Positions 16,216 to 23,634 of a stretch of 27,799 nucleotides of DNA are shown here, piece after piece. The DNA comes from Sporomusaceae bacterium. Lineage in GTDB: Bacteria > Bacillota > Negativicutes > DSM-13327. Position 1 is the first letter of the stretch. The number at the start of each line of letters is the position of its first letter. The stretch covers positions 1-27,799 of the forward strand of contig JAPUES010000034.1 in NCBI GenBank assembly GCA_027492445.1, given 5' to 3'. Both the position numbers and the translations under genes were made by a program. A model generated the notes under the pieces. That model did not search any database and was not told where the DNA came from. It saw nothing but the letters and a program-made list of their open reading frames with translations.

Positions 16216-17601
16216 CTATTTCCCGATACAAAAGTTAGTGAAAATCTGATCAATAATATTTTCACCTACTGTATCTCCCGTAACTTCCCCTAAATTATCC
16301 CACGCATCGCGCAAATCTACTACAACACAATCTGGCGGCATATTATTATCAATTGTTACTATTGCTGACAGTAAATATTTTTTAGCCTGTTCTAGCAAAT
16401 CAGCTTGTCTTAGGTTATGAATAAACGCTCCCTCTTTTTGCTGAACCTGTCCACTATAAACCATATCCACAATCATCTGTTCCAATTCTTCTAAACCTTG
16501 ACCCTCTAACACAGATATTTTTAATATTTGGGGGTTAGGTACATAAGAAGCTAACTCATTATTGTCTAAGCAAGAAGGCAGATCACTCTTATTTATTAAT
16601 ACAATGGCTTCTCTCCCAGGTAGCAATTGCAAAACTTCTTTATCTTCTGCAGATAAAGGCAGTGAAGCATCAAGCAATACTAAGATTAAATCCGCAGAGG
16701 CAATAAATTCCCTGGTTTTTTCCACACCTATCTTTTCAACGATATCCTCTGTTTCTCGAATACCAGCTGTATCTATTATTTTGAGAGGTATGCCCCCAAT
16801 ATTCACAAATTCTTCAATACTATCTCTTGTTGTTCCCGGCACATCCGTCACAATAGCTCTCTTTTCCTTTAAGAGGGCATTTAAGAGGCTGGACTTACCT
16901 ACATTAGGCTTACCAATAATAACGGTCTCTAGCCCTTCTCGTAAGATACGTCCCGTTTCCTTAGTCGCTAATAAATGTCTGATTTCCTCTAGCACTGGAC
17001 TTATTCCAAACTTAACTTCTTGCGCCGTTAGTTCTTCAATATCCTCTTCTGGAAAATCAATAGATGCTTCTAAGTTAGCAATCATTCCTAGAATTTTATG
17101 CCGCATGGTACGGATTTTTTCCGATAATGCCCCCCCTAAGTGGCCCAAAGCCATACGAAGAGAAGCATCTGTTTTAGCCCTAATAATATCAATAACAGCT
17201 TCTGCCTGAGCTAAGTCTAACCTGCCATTTAAAAAAGCTCTTTTAGTAAACTCTCCTGGTTCCCCTAGCCTTGCCCCATACTTAATTGTCAATTCTAAAA
17301 TATTTTTAAGAGAAATCATACCACCATGACAATGAATTTCCACCACATCTTCTCTCGTATATGATCGGGGTGCTCTCATGATAAGTACCAGTACTTCATC
17401 AATTTTTTTTCCATCCTCTGGATTTATAATATAACCATATGACATTTTCTGAGATTCAATATCCTCAGTTTTTTTTAAATTTATCTCATTAAAAATTTTA
17501 TCCACAATCTCAATTGCCCTATTACCGCTCATACGAATAATGCCAATAGCACCTTCTCCTGCAGCAGTAGCAATTGCACTAATTGTCTCTTCTTCCCACA
17601 C
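16216..17601 (-). CDS. mnmE: MnmE (TrmE), tRNA-modification GTPase
   Basis: The 461-residue protein has an N-terminal folate-binding domain (1-118), a central helical domain and an inserted G domain. The G domain shows GKPNVGKSS (230-238), DVPGTTRD (253-260), a DTAG motif and NKSD. The C-terminus ends in the family's catalytic CIGK (Cys458). It partners MnmG. The start is GTG 17601 behind AGGAGG with seven bases of spacing; an upstream in-frame start at 17634 would swallow that ribosome site and add 11 unconserved residues. A 148-base gap containing a large palindrome separates it from jag, so mnmE may be the head of its own transcript. Confidence 0.96.
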   Translation of the reverse strand: MWEEETISAIATAAGEGAIGIIRMSGNRAIEIVDKIFNEINLKKTEDIESQKMSYGYIINPEDGKKIDEVLVLIMRAPRSYTREDVVEIHCHGGMISLKNILELTIKYGARLGEPGEFTKRAFLNGRLDLAQAEAVIDIIRAKTDASLRMALGHLGGALSEKIRTMRHKILGMIANLEASIDFPEEDIEELTAQEVKFGISPVLEEIRHLLATKETGRILREGLETVIIGKPNVGKSSLLNALLKEKRAIVTDVPGTTRDSIEEFVNIGGIPLKIIDTAGIRETEDIVEKIGVEKTREFIASADLILVLLDASLPLSAEDKEVLQLLPGREAIVLINKSDLPSCLDNNELASYVPNPQILKISVLEGQGLEELEQMIVDMVYSGQVQQKEGAFIHNLRQADLLEQAKKYLLSAIVTIDNNMPPDCVVVDLRDAWDNLGEVTGDTVGENIIDQIFTNFCIGK

Positions 17602-17696
17602 CTTAAGACCTCCTAACTCTATCCCTAGTATCAATTATTTTTTCACATGTACTAGTAGATTATTTATAAATTTAATAAGAATAATCCTTATGTTAG

Positions 17697-17738
17697 TAGC
17701 AAAACCCAGTAATAATTAATTATTACTGGGTTTTGCTA
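17697..17738. terminator. Perfect 42-bp palindrome between jag and mnmE
   Basis: Twenty-one-base halves meet at 17717/17718; the outer part reads TAGCAAAACCCAGTAATAAT. It begins 11 bases after the jag stop, so it may end the rpmH-jag transcript. The T-run lies inside the stem and no U-tract follows outside it, so leaky read-through into mnmE is plausible. Confidence 0.55.
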
Positions 17739-17749
17739 TATAAAAATTT

Positions 17750-18373
17750 CTATCTTTTTAATGCAATAACAATTTTACGATAAGGTTCTTCCCCTTCACT
17801 ATAGGTAACAATGCGTTGATCATTCTGCAGAGCCATATGTATAATCTTACGCTCATTCGAACTCATAGGCTCTAGTACTACCTTTTCGCCACGCCTTTTT
17901 ACATTATCCGCCATTCGTACTGCTAAACGAGTAAGAGTATCCGCTCGACGCTGCCTATACTCTTCCACATCAAGAACAATTCTAACTTTAGTATCAGCAT
18001 CACGATTTGCCGTTAAATTCGTCAAATACTGTAATGCATCTAAAGTCTGACCATGCTTACCAATCAATATTCCTAAATCATTACCACGAATATTAAAAGT
18101 AGTATTCTCTGACTTTTCAACTTTTTCAATTTGTACTGTAAGTCCCATTAAAGTAAATATATTTTCTAAAAAGTCATAAGCAGTCTGGAGGGGATCCACG
18201 GGCTTAACAGTTACCCGCACCTTTGCTAATTTTGTACCAATTAAACCAAGAAACCCTTTACTTGGAGTTTCTAACACTTCATAATCAATGCGGTCCTGAC
18301 TTACGCCAAGCTCACTTAAAGCTAAAGCAACCGCTTCTTCAATGGTTTTACCACTTTTTTCCACAGAAGTCAT
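17750..18373 (-). CDS. jag: Jag/KhpB, KH-R3H RNA-binding protein
   Basis: The 207-residue protein has the three expected parts. The Jag-N domain is at about 1-50 (KTIEEAVALALSELGV, with the GFLGLIG tail). A KH domain at about 75-145 carries the GxxG loop in LIGKHGQTLDALQYL. The C-terminal R3H domain, at about 147-207, includes LEPMSSNERKIIHMAL. It binds RNA with KhpA and affects cell elongation or division in Firmicutes; its partner khpA is not here. The ATG is taken as start. The GGGAGG lies 12 bases upstream, which is rather far, and a GTG four codons later is a weak alternative. It follows yidC by 18 bases. Confidence 0.94.
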   Translation of the reverse strand: MTSVEKSGKTIEEAVALALSELGVSQDRIDYEVLETPSKGFLGLIGTKLAKVRVTVKPVDPLQTAYDFLENIFTLMGLTVQIEKVEKSENTTFNIRGNDLGILIGKHGQTLDALQYLTNLTANRDADTKVRIVLDVEEYRQRRADTLTRLAVRMADNVKRRGEKVVLEPMSSNERKIIHMALQNDQRIVTYSEGEEPYRKIVIALKR

Positions 18374-18391
18374 CGTGTTAATGAGCCTCCC

Positions 18392-19033
18392 TTATTTTTG
18401 AGCTACGCCACGGTACATAAACCACTGTTGTAAAATTTGAAAAATATTACTCATAACCCAGTAAAGTACAAGGCCCCCTGGAAAAGTAATACTTATATAA
18501 CCGATAAAAATCGGCATTATATTCATCATCATTTTTGTTTGCTGTTTCATATCAGTGCTTGTTTGTTTTTGCTGAATATAAGTAGTCACAGCTGACAATA
18601 TTGGTAATATATATATAGGATCGGGCTGAGACAAGTCAGTCATCCATAAGAAACTTGGTATATGAGCGTATTGGTAATCACGAATGGCAAAGAAAATCCC
18701 CATAAGAATAGGCATCTGAACAATAAGAGGTAAACATCCTGACAAAGGATTTACGTCTGATTCTTTGTATAGGATCGCCATTTCTTTATTTAATTTTTCA
18801 GGATTTCCTTTATATTTTTCTTGCAATTCCTTCATTTTAGGTTGCAAGTCTTGCATAGCCTTCATACCTTTAATTTGTTTAACTGTTAGTGGATATAATA
18901 CTACTTTTATGGCTAATGTGAGTAAAATAATCGCCACACCATAATTGGCCATGCCTAGAGAAGCCGTTATACCATAAAAAAAAGTTAGTAACTCTTGCAG
19001 AAGACCAATAGCCCAATCGAACAAAAATCTCAC
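18392..19033 (-). CDS. yidC: YidC/Oxa1/SpoIIIJ membrane protein insertase
   Basis: The 213-residue protein has five hydrophobic segments and the conserved YidC features. These include VVLYPLTVKQIKGMKAMQ with the cytosolic hairpin helix, a NPLSGCLPLIVQMPILMGIF segment and FPGGLVLYWVMSNIFQILQQ. It inserts membrane proteins alone or with Sec. Unlike B. subtilis SpoIIIJ there is no N-terminal lipoprotein signal; an in-frame stop lies five codons upstream of the GTG, so none can be hidden there. The GAGG is only 2-3 bases from the GTG, which leaves a TTG three codons later possible. It is followed by jag, the usual partner. The 104-base gap from yidD may hold an internal promoter. Confidence 0.93.
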   Translation of the reverse strand: MRFLFDWAIGLLQELLTFFYGITASLGMANYGVAIILLTLAIKVVLYPLTVKQIKGMKAMQDLQPKMKELQEKYKGNPEKLNKEMAILYKESDVNPLSGCLPLIVQMPILMGIFFAIRDYQYAHIPSFLWMTDLSQPDPIYILPILSAVTTYIQQKQTSTDMKQQTKMMMNIMPIFIGYISITFPGGLVLYWVMSNIFQILQQWFMYRGVAQK

Positions 19034-19137
19034 GTCCTCAATATTAATTTAATAATAACTACCATCTATGAAACTTTTTGATTATATTTATAATTCTTAC
19101 TTAAAAATTGCTTATCATAACAATTTTATCATATATT

Positions 19138-19344
19138 TCAAATAGGATCATAGCCACCAGGATGAAACGGATGACACCGTAAAATTCTTCCCACTGCCAT
19201 CCTTCCGCCGCGCAATATCCCATGTTTTTCAATTGCCTGTAATGCATATTCAGAACAAGTCGGCACAAAACGGCAAGTAGGTGGTTTTAGAGGAGAAATA
19301 AATAAACGATAACCTTTAATCATCAATATTATTACTTTTTCCAT
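19138..19344 (-). CDS. yidD: YidD, membrane protein insertion efficiency factor
   Basis: The 68-residue protein contains the full signature of the family: GYRLFISPLKPPTCRFVPTC followed by SEYALQAIEKHG, then RILRCHPFHPGGYDPI. It has an amphipathic N-terminal helix and three conserved cysteines. It aids YidC-dependent insertion and sits at the inner membrane face. It starts nine bases after the rnpA stop, in the universal rnpA-yidD-yidC order. Confidence 0.94.
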   Translation of the reverse strand: MEKVIILMIKGYRLFISPLKPPTCRFVPTCSEYALQAIEKHGILRGGRMAVGRILRCHPFHPGGYDPI

Positions 19345-19353
19345 TACAACTAC

Positions 19354-19704
19354 CTACTTAGCCAATATTTTTGCCTTACTACACAAATTAACAAATGCCT
19401 TAGCAACAGTCATGCAATCAGATTTTATTGCAGCTTGTCTTCCAACCAATACTAAATCAACCCCAGTAATTAATTGGGATTGATTTAAACGATAAGATTC
19501 TCGAAGCAATCGCTTAACACGGTTGCGTATTACCGCACAACCTAATTTCTTGCCTGCAGCAAACCCTATTCGGCGTGTATTTTCATTATTTGGTAAAACA
19601 TATAGTACAACCATACGATTGGCATATGACTTACCTAATTTATATACAGCTTGAAATTTCTTATTTTTGTGTAATATCCCTTGTTTCGATAACTTATATA
19701 TCAC
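19354..19704 (-). CDS. rnpA: RnpA, protein subunit of ribonuclease P
   Basis: The 116-residue basic protein carries the RNR motif RNRVKRLLRESYR (60-72) and RRIGFAAGKKLGCAV just before it, diagnostic of RnpA. It assists the RNA subunit in removing tRNA 5' leaders. The start is GTG 19704 with a GGCGGGATG stretch upstream; the first residues MIYKLSKQGILHKNKKFQ match the usual beginning. It lies 49 bases after rpmH in the same transcript. Confidence 0.95.
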   Translation of the reverse strand: MIYKLSKQGILHKNKKFQAVYKLGKSYANRMVVLYVLPNNENTRRIGFAAGKKLGCAVIRNRVKRLLRESYRLNQSQLITGVDLVLVGRQAAIKSDCMTVAKAFVNLCSKAKILAK

Positions 19705-19753
19705 AGTTAATCATCCCGCCATATGGACAAAATAAGCCACTTTTAGGGACCTA

Positions 19754-19888
19754 CTATGCAGATAAAGTTTTTCTGCCTCTAGCACGTCTTTTCTTAAGAA
19801 CTAGTTGGCCACCTCTAGTTTTCATGCGTTCACGGAAACCATGTGTTCTTTTTCTCCATAGTGTGTTTGGTTGATAGGTACGTTTCAT
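19754..19888 (-). CDS. rpmH: Ribosomal protein bL34
   Basis: This is a 44-codon gene. The protein begins MKRTYQPNTLWRKRTHGFRE and ends with an Arg/Lys-rich tail ...RARGRKTLSA, which is bL34 over its whole length. The ATG follows a strong AAGGAGGTG with seven bases of spacing. It is the first gene of the leftward origin operon and has a clear promoter 60-100 bases upstream. Confidence 0.98.
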   Translation of the reverse strand: MKRTYQPNTLWRKRTHGFRERMKTRGGQLVLKKRRARGRKTLSA

Positions 19889-19954
19889 TTAGTTACACCT
19901 CCTTGCAAAATACAAAAGCTTTCAAGTTAAAATACCTATTTTTAACTACTAAAC

Positions 19955-19984
19955 ATTATAGACGAAATCAAGCTATAGTGTCAA
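19955..19984 (-). promoter_or_regulatory. Sigma-A promoter of the rpmH-rnpA operon
   Basis: Read on the minus strand, TTGACA (19984-19979), an 18-base spacer and TATAAT (19960-19955) are both perfect hexamers. Transcription would start near 19948, about 60 bases before rpmH. Confidence 0.85.
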
Positions 19985-20009
19985 GAAATTTGCTTTAATG
20001 AAATTTATT

Positions 20010-20325
20010 AACCTGTTGATAAATTTCATATATAATGTTCGTTTTTGTAAAAATCTGTTGATAACTTATATGCTTTTTGTTAATATAACATATGTAAGTT
20101 ATTCTTTTATCTTTTTTATATGTTTTTTATCTACATATATTCAAGGTTATTCACATTTTTACACTTTTATAAACACCTTTATCCACACGACTTAATAACT
20201 CCCTTATCTCCAATAAATACAAGGTTGCAAAAAAAATCTTTTGTTCTACTTTTGTATTTTTTTTTGCTTAAACCATAACTTTCACTATAGTTATCAACAT
20301 TTGTTAATAACTATGTGGATAACTT
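20010..20325. other. oriC, upstream part: DnaA-box cluster in the rpmH-dnaA gap
   Basis: The 594-base gap 19889-20482 is very AT-rich and holds consensus boxes TTATNCACA at 20147-20155 and 20179-20187 (plus) and 20314-20322 (minus, TGTGGATAA). One-mismatch TTATCAACA boxes lie at 20014-20022 and 20056-20064 (minus) and 20291-20299 (plus). Weaker TTATNNACA forms are at 20127-20135, 20167-20175 and 20302-20310. This matches the upstream half of a bipartite Firmicutes origin and would also allow DnaA to autoregulate dnaA. Confidence 0.9.
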
Positions 20326-20344
20326 ATTAAATTGTTAATAGTTT

Positions 20345-20373
20345 TTGTTATTATCTTTTTAAAAAGGTATAAA
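20345..20373 (+). promoter_or_regulatory. Likely dnaA promoter
   Basis: TTGTTA (20345-20350), a 17-base spacer and TATAAA (20368-20373) lie directly after the last upstream DnaA box. The start would be about 100 bases before dnaA. Confidence 0.5.
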
Positions 20374-20482
20374 AATATTATTATAGCTAAACCTACTAGC
20401 TCTATACTCTAGCCTTTTCTTCCCTTATCAGGTCACTTTAGCTACTAATTTACTATTTGTATAAACAGAAAGGATTGAATGT

Positions 20483-21979
20483 ATGGACAGCCTACAAGCA
20501 ACAATAGTGTGGGAACAGGTATTACAAAAATTAGAACAAGAATTATCAAAATTGATGATTGATACCTGGCTAAGACCAACAGTCCCTTTAAACTTAACTG
20601 AAACCACATTAGAAATTGGCACACCAAAACAAATTATTAAAGAATGGCTGGAGTCTAGGTATTTACCTATCATTTTATCTACCGTCCATTACATTACCAA
20701 TAAACCTTTAGAGGTTATTTTTGTTAATTTAGATACAGAAGACCAAATTAACAACATAAAGACCAGTGAAGAAATACCTGCAGAAATACCACTAGAAACA
20801 ATACCGGAGCAGTTTTTACAGCCTGAAAAGCCTAAATTATCCCCTCCTCCGTTATCAACTCCAATCAGAACAGCTCCTCAATCTCAAATATATAAACCTT
20901 CCCCTGACTCTGAACAAAAATTGTCCTTGCAGCTTACTACCGCTGATGATTCCATGACAATACTCAACCCTAAGTATATTTTTGAAACCTTTGTCATTGG
21001 TAATTCCAATCGGTTAGCCCACGCTGCATCATTAGCTGTTGCCGAAGCACCAGCTAATGCTTATAATCCTTTTTTTGTTTATGGTGGTGTTGGTCTTGGA
21101 AAAACTCACCTTATGCATGCCATTGGCCATCGTATACTACAAAATCATCCAAAGTTAAAATTACTTTACATTTCCAGTGAAAAATTTACCAATGAATTGA
21201 TTAATTCTATTCGTGATGGTAACCCAGAAAGTTTCAGACAAAAATATCGTAATATTGATGTTTTATTGGTGGACGATATTCAATTTTTATCAAAAAAAGA
21301 ACATACACAAGAGGAATTTTTCCACACCTTTAATACTCTCCACGAAGCCAATAAGCAGATTATCATGTCAAGTGATAGACCTCCTCGTGAAATTCAAACA
21401 CTAGAGGATCGCTTACGTTCACGCTTTGAATGGGGCCTTATTACCGATATCCAACCCCCGGATTTAGAAACAAGAATTGCGATTTTACGCAAAAAAGCCA
21501 TGATGGAACATTTAAATGTACCAAATGATGTAATGGTTTATATTGCTAGCCGGATTGATAATAATATCCGTGAATTAGAAGGAGCTTTTATTCGCGTAAT
21601 TGCCTATGCTTCCCTTACAAATCAAACCGTAGATATTGACCTGGCAACGGAAGCATTAAAAGATATATTTCCTCAAGGCAGACCCAAGCAAATTACAGTT
21701 GAGCTCATTCAGGAAATCATTGCATCTTATTTTAAACTTAAAGTAGATGAGTTATTAGCAAAAAGACGTACACGCAATGTCTCCTACCCAAGACAAATTG
21801 CCATGTATTTAGCTCGAGAGCTAACAGAAACGTCCTTACCAAGACTTGGTGAAATGTTTGGCGGCCGTGATCATACTACCGTTATTCATGCTTACGAGAA
21901 AATCAGCCGTGAACGTAATGAAGATGTCAAATTAAGCAATACTATTAAAGAATTAATCAAAAAAATAGAAAATACCTAA
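20483..21979 (+). CDS. dnaA: DnaA, chromosomal replication initiator
   Basis: The 498-residue protein has domain I (1-85, beginning WEQVLQKLEQELSKL), a Pro/Glu-rich linker (about 86-158), the AAA+ domain and the C-terminal DNA-binding domain. In the AAA+ domain Walker A is GGVGLGKTH with Lys207, Walker B is LLVDDIQFL at 261, and sensor/arginine-finger regions such as EDRLRSRFEWGL are present. The DNA-binding domain has the DnaA-box reading motif GGRDHTTVIHAYEKI. It binds boxes in both flanking gaps and opens the origin. The ATG follows AAAGGA. The linker is somewhat longer than in B. subtilis DnaA (446 residues). It is alone on its transcript unless read-through reaches dnaN across the 318-base gap. 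Confidence 0.98.
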   Translation: MDSLQATIVWEQVLQKLEQELSKLMIDTWLRPTVPLNLTETTLEIGTPKQIIKEWLESRYLPIILSTVHYITNKPLEVIFVNLDTEDQINNIKTSEEIPAEIPLETIPEQFLQPEKPKLSPPPLSTPIRTAPQSQIYKPSPDSEQKLSLQLTTADDSMTILNPKYIFETFVIGNSNRLAHAASLAVAEAPANAYNPFFVYGGVGLGKTHLMHAIGHRILQNHPKLKLLYISSEKFTNELINSIRDGNPESFRQKYRNIDVLLVDDIQFLSKKEHTQEEFFHTFNTLHEANKQIIMSSDRPPREIQTLEDRLRSRFEWGLITDIQPPDLETRIAILRKKAMMEHLNVPNDVMVYIASRIDNNIRELEGAFIRVIAYASLTNQTVDIDLATEALKDIFPQGRPKQITVELIQEIIASYFKLKVDELLAKRRTRNVSYPRQIAMYLARELTETSLPRLGEMFGGRDHTTVIHAYEKISRERNEDVKLSNTIKELIKKIENT

Positions 21980-22040
21980 TCTTGTAACAAGGTATTTATC
22001 ACACAAACCGCTATTTTACTAACAAAAACCACTATTCTCG

Positions 22041-22063
22041 ACAAGTTTAGTGTATAAACTTGT
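22041..22063. repeat. Inverted repeat in the dnaA-dnaN gap
   Basis: ACAAGTTTA (22041-22049) and TAAACTTGT (22055-22063) are perfect 9-base arms with a 5-base centre. The left end overlaps a TGTCGAG sequence (minus strand), one base from the Spo0A-box core. It could be an operator. Confidence 0.5.
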
Positions 22064-22193
22064 TAGTAACTGTCATGCTTTCCTGTAGACTATTTGTTAT
22101 CAACTTTTTTATTGCAAAATACTGTGGATTTGTGGATAACCCTGTTAGTGTTTACTGACAGTTTGTTAACAGCCTTTCTCTGTTATGAAACAA

Positions 22194-22227
22194 GGGCTGT
22201 AGATATTTATTAACATATCTACAGCCC
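22194..22227. repeat. Hairpin with 13-bp stem before the origin trio element
   Basis: GGGCTGTAGATAT (22194-22206) pairs with ATATCTACAGCCC (22215-22227) around an 8-base loop. No U-tract follows on the plus strand, so it is not a typical dnaA terminator. A weak DnaA-box-like TTATTAACA spans the loop (22207-22215). Confidence 0.6.
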
Positions 22228-22297
22228 CTACTACTATTACGGCTATTTTATTAAAATATATATTTTTTAGTATTAATATAGAACGGGAGGTCCCTAA

Positions 22298-23407
22298 ATG
22301 AAATTTTCCTGCACAAAAGATTCCTTAAACCATGCCATACAAACCGTACAAAAAGCCATTGCTACCAAAACACCAATGCCGATTCTAACAGGAATCTATG
22401 TATCCGCTTCCGAAACAAAGTTAGAACTACAAGCAACTAATTATGAGATTGGTATTAGTTGTACCATTGATGCAGTTGTTGAAGAACCTGGTAATATTGT
22501 ATTGTCTGGTCGTTATTTTCAAGAAATTATCCGTAAACTACCAGGAGATACTATTGAAATATCTTCTAGCTCTGAAGATCGGACAATTAAAATCACTTCC
22601 AATCAAGCTCAATTTAATTTATTGAGTCTACCAGCGGAAGAGTTTCCCGTATTACATAAACCAACGAGTGATACTGTTTTGACTGTAAAAGATAATATTT
22701 TACGAGAACTTATCAAAAAAACAGTCTTTGCTTGTGCTAATGATGAATCAAAGCCAATCTTTACAGGTGGATTATTAGAAATTAATCAACATAATATTAC
22801 AATGGCTGCAACAAATACTCATCGTATTGCAATAAAAAAAGATTTTCTTGGCCATAATATTAATATTGTAAAAATGATTATTCCTGCTAAAATTCTCAAT
22901 GAACTTGCACGTATTATGATTTCAGATATTCCTATGGATGTTACGATTTATTATCAAAAAAATCATGTATCTTTTTCGTTTGATAATGTCTATATTTTAT
23001 CCAGACTTATTGAAGGTAATTTTCCCGATTACAATAAAGTAATTCCTCCTAATTTTGCTACTACAATCACCATTAAAACAAATGATTTTATGGATGCAGT
23101 AGAACGTGTATCCCTACTAGCTAGAGATACAGACTATAATATTATAAAATTGGCTTTTAATAACGATTGTGTCATTATTACATCCAATAATCCTGATATC
23201 GGAAAAGCATGTGAAACCGTTCCAATTACAATGCAAGGCAATGAAATTGAAATTGCTTTTAATGCTAAATATGTTACTGATATATTAAAAAATATTACGA
23301 GTGACAAATTGATATTCTCATTAAATACTCCTCTTAGTCCTGCTAGTATTCGTCCTACAGATGATGAAACTTATAACTATATCATTACTCCTGTGAGGAT
23401 AAATTAA
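22298..23407 (+). CDS. dnaN: DnaN, DNA polymerase III beta sliding clamp
   Basis: The 369-residue protein aligns with DnaN over its length: MKFSCTKDSLNHAIQTVQKA at the start, then VLSGRYFQEIIRKLPGD. FTGGLLEINQHNITMAATNTHRIA and SRLIEGNFPDYNKVIP follow, and the C-terminus ends in ITPVRIN. Three clamp domains of about 120 residues are implied. The dimeric ring tethers the polymerase and many repair proteins. The ATG has GGGAGGT upstream. yaaA begins on the base after the dnaN stop. Confidence 0.97.
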   Translation: MKFSCTKDSLNHAIQTVQKAIATKTPMPILTGIYVSASETKLELQATNYEIGISCTIDAVVEEPGNIVLSGRYFQEIIRKLPGDTIEISSSSEDRTIKITSNQAQFNLLSLPAEEFPVLHKPTSDTVLTVKDNILRELIKKTVFACANDESKPIFTGGLLEINQHNITMAATNTHRIAIKKDFLGHNINIVKMIIPAKILNELARIMISDIPMDVTIYYQKNHVSFSFDNVYILSRLIEGNFPDYNKVIPPNFATTITIKTNDFMDAVERVSLLARDTDYNIIKLAFNNDCVIITSNNPDIGKACETVPITMQGNEIEIAFNAKYVTDILKNITSDKLIFSLNTPLSPASIRPTDDETYNYIITPVRIN

Positions 23408-23623
23408 ATGGAAATAATCAATATATCAACACCAACCATCCAATTAGATCAGCTTTTGAAATGGGCTGGTATTGTCGAATCAGGTGGACAAGTTAAATTA
23501 TTTATTGAAGATGGTATCATTATGGTTAATGGTATAAAAATTCATGAACGCCGTAAAAAAATTCATCCCAATGATATAATAGAAATAGAAGATATTGGAA
23601 TATGGAAAGTCATGGCTGAATAA
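23408..23623 (+). CDS. yaaA: S4-domain RNA-binding protein YaaA (RlbA)
   Basis: This 71-residue protein is a single S4 fold: LDQLLKWAGIVESGGQVKLF, then IIMVNGIKIHERRKKIHPND. It is conserved between dnaN and recF in Firmicutes and likely binds RNA, perhaps in ribosome assembly; the role is not firmly known. Its ATG directly follows the dnaN TAA, with GAGG nine bases upstream. recF begins 11 bases after its stop. Confidence 0.93.
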   Translation: MEIINISTPTIQLDQLLKWAGIVESGGQVKLFIEDGIIMVNGIKIHERRKKIHPNDIIEIEDIGIWKVMAE

Positions 23624-23634
23624 AAGGTGTAAGT

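Larger units (their letters stand above)
21980..22297. other. oriC, downstream part: dnaA-dnaN gap with DnaA box, trio element and AT-rich unwinding region
   Basis: The 318-base gap holds a perfect DnaA box TGTGGATAA (22131-22139), a near box TGTGGATTT directly before it (22123-22131) and TTATCAACT at 22097-22105. A hairpin lies at 22194-22227. The GCCCC at 22224-22228 runs into CTACTACTATTA (22228-22239), which reads as 3'-GAT repeats on the other strand, like the DnaA-trio. An almost pure A/T tract at 22243-22275 follows. This order resembles the B. subtilis unwinding element, so this is the probable site of strand opening. Confidence 0.7.

Noticed and set aside
16562..17209. Plus-strand reading frame of 215 codons opposite mnmE
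   Set aside because: Low-complexity Ser/Ile-rich translation antisense to a conserved GTPase gene; an artefact of codon bias.
21996..22004. TTATCACAC after dnaA as a DnaA box
   Set aside because: It does not fit TTATNCACA in register; the CACA is shifted by one base.
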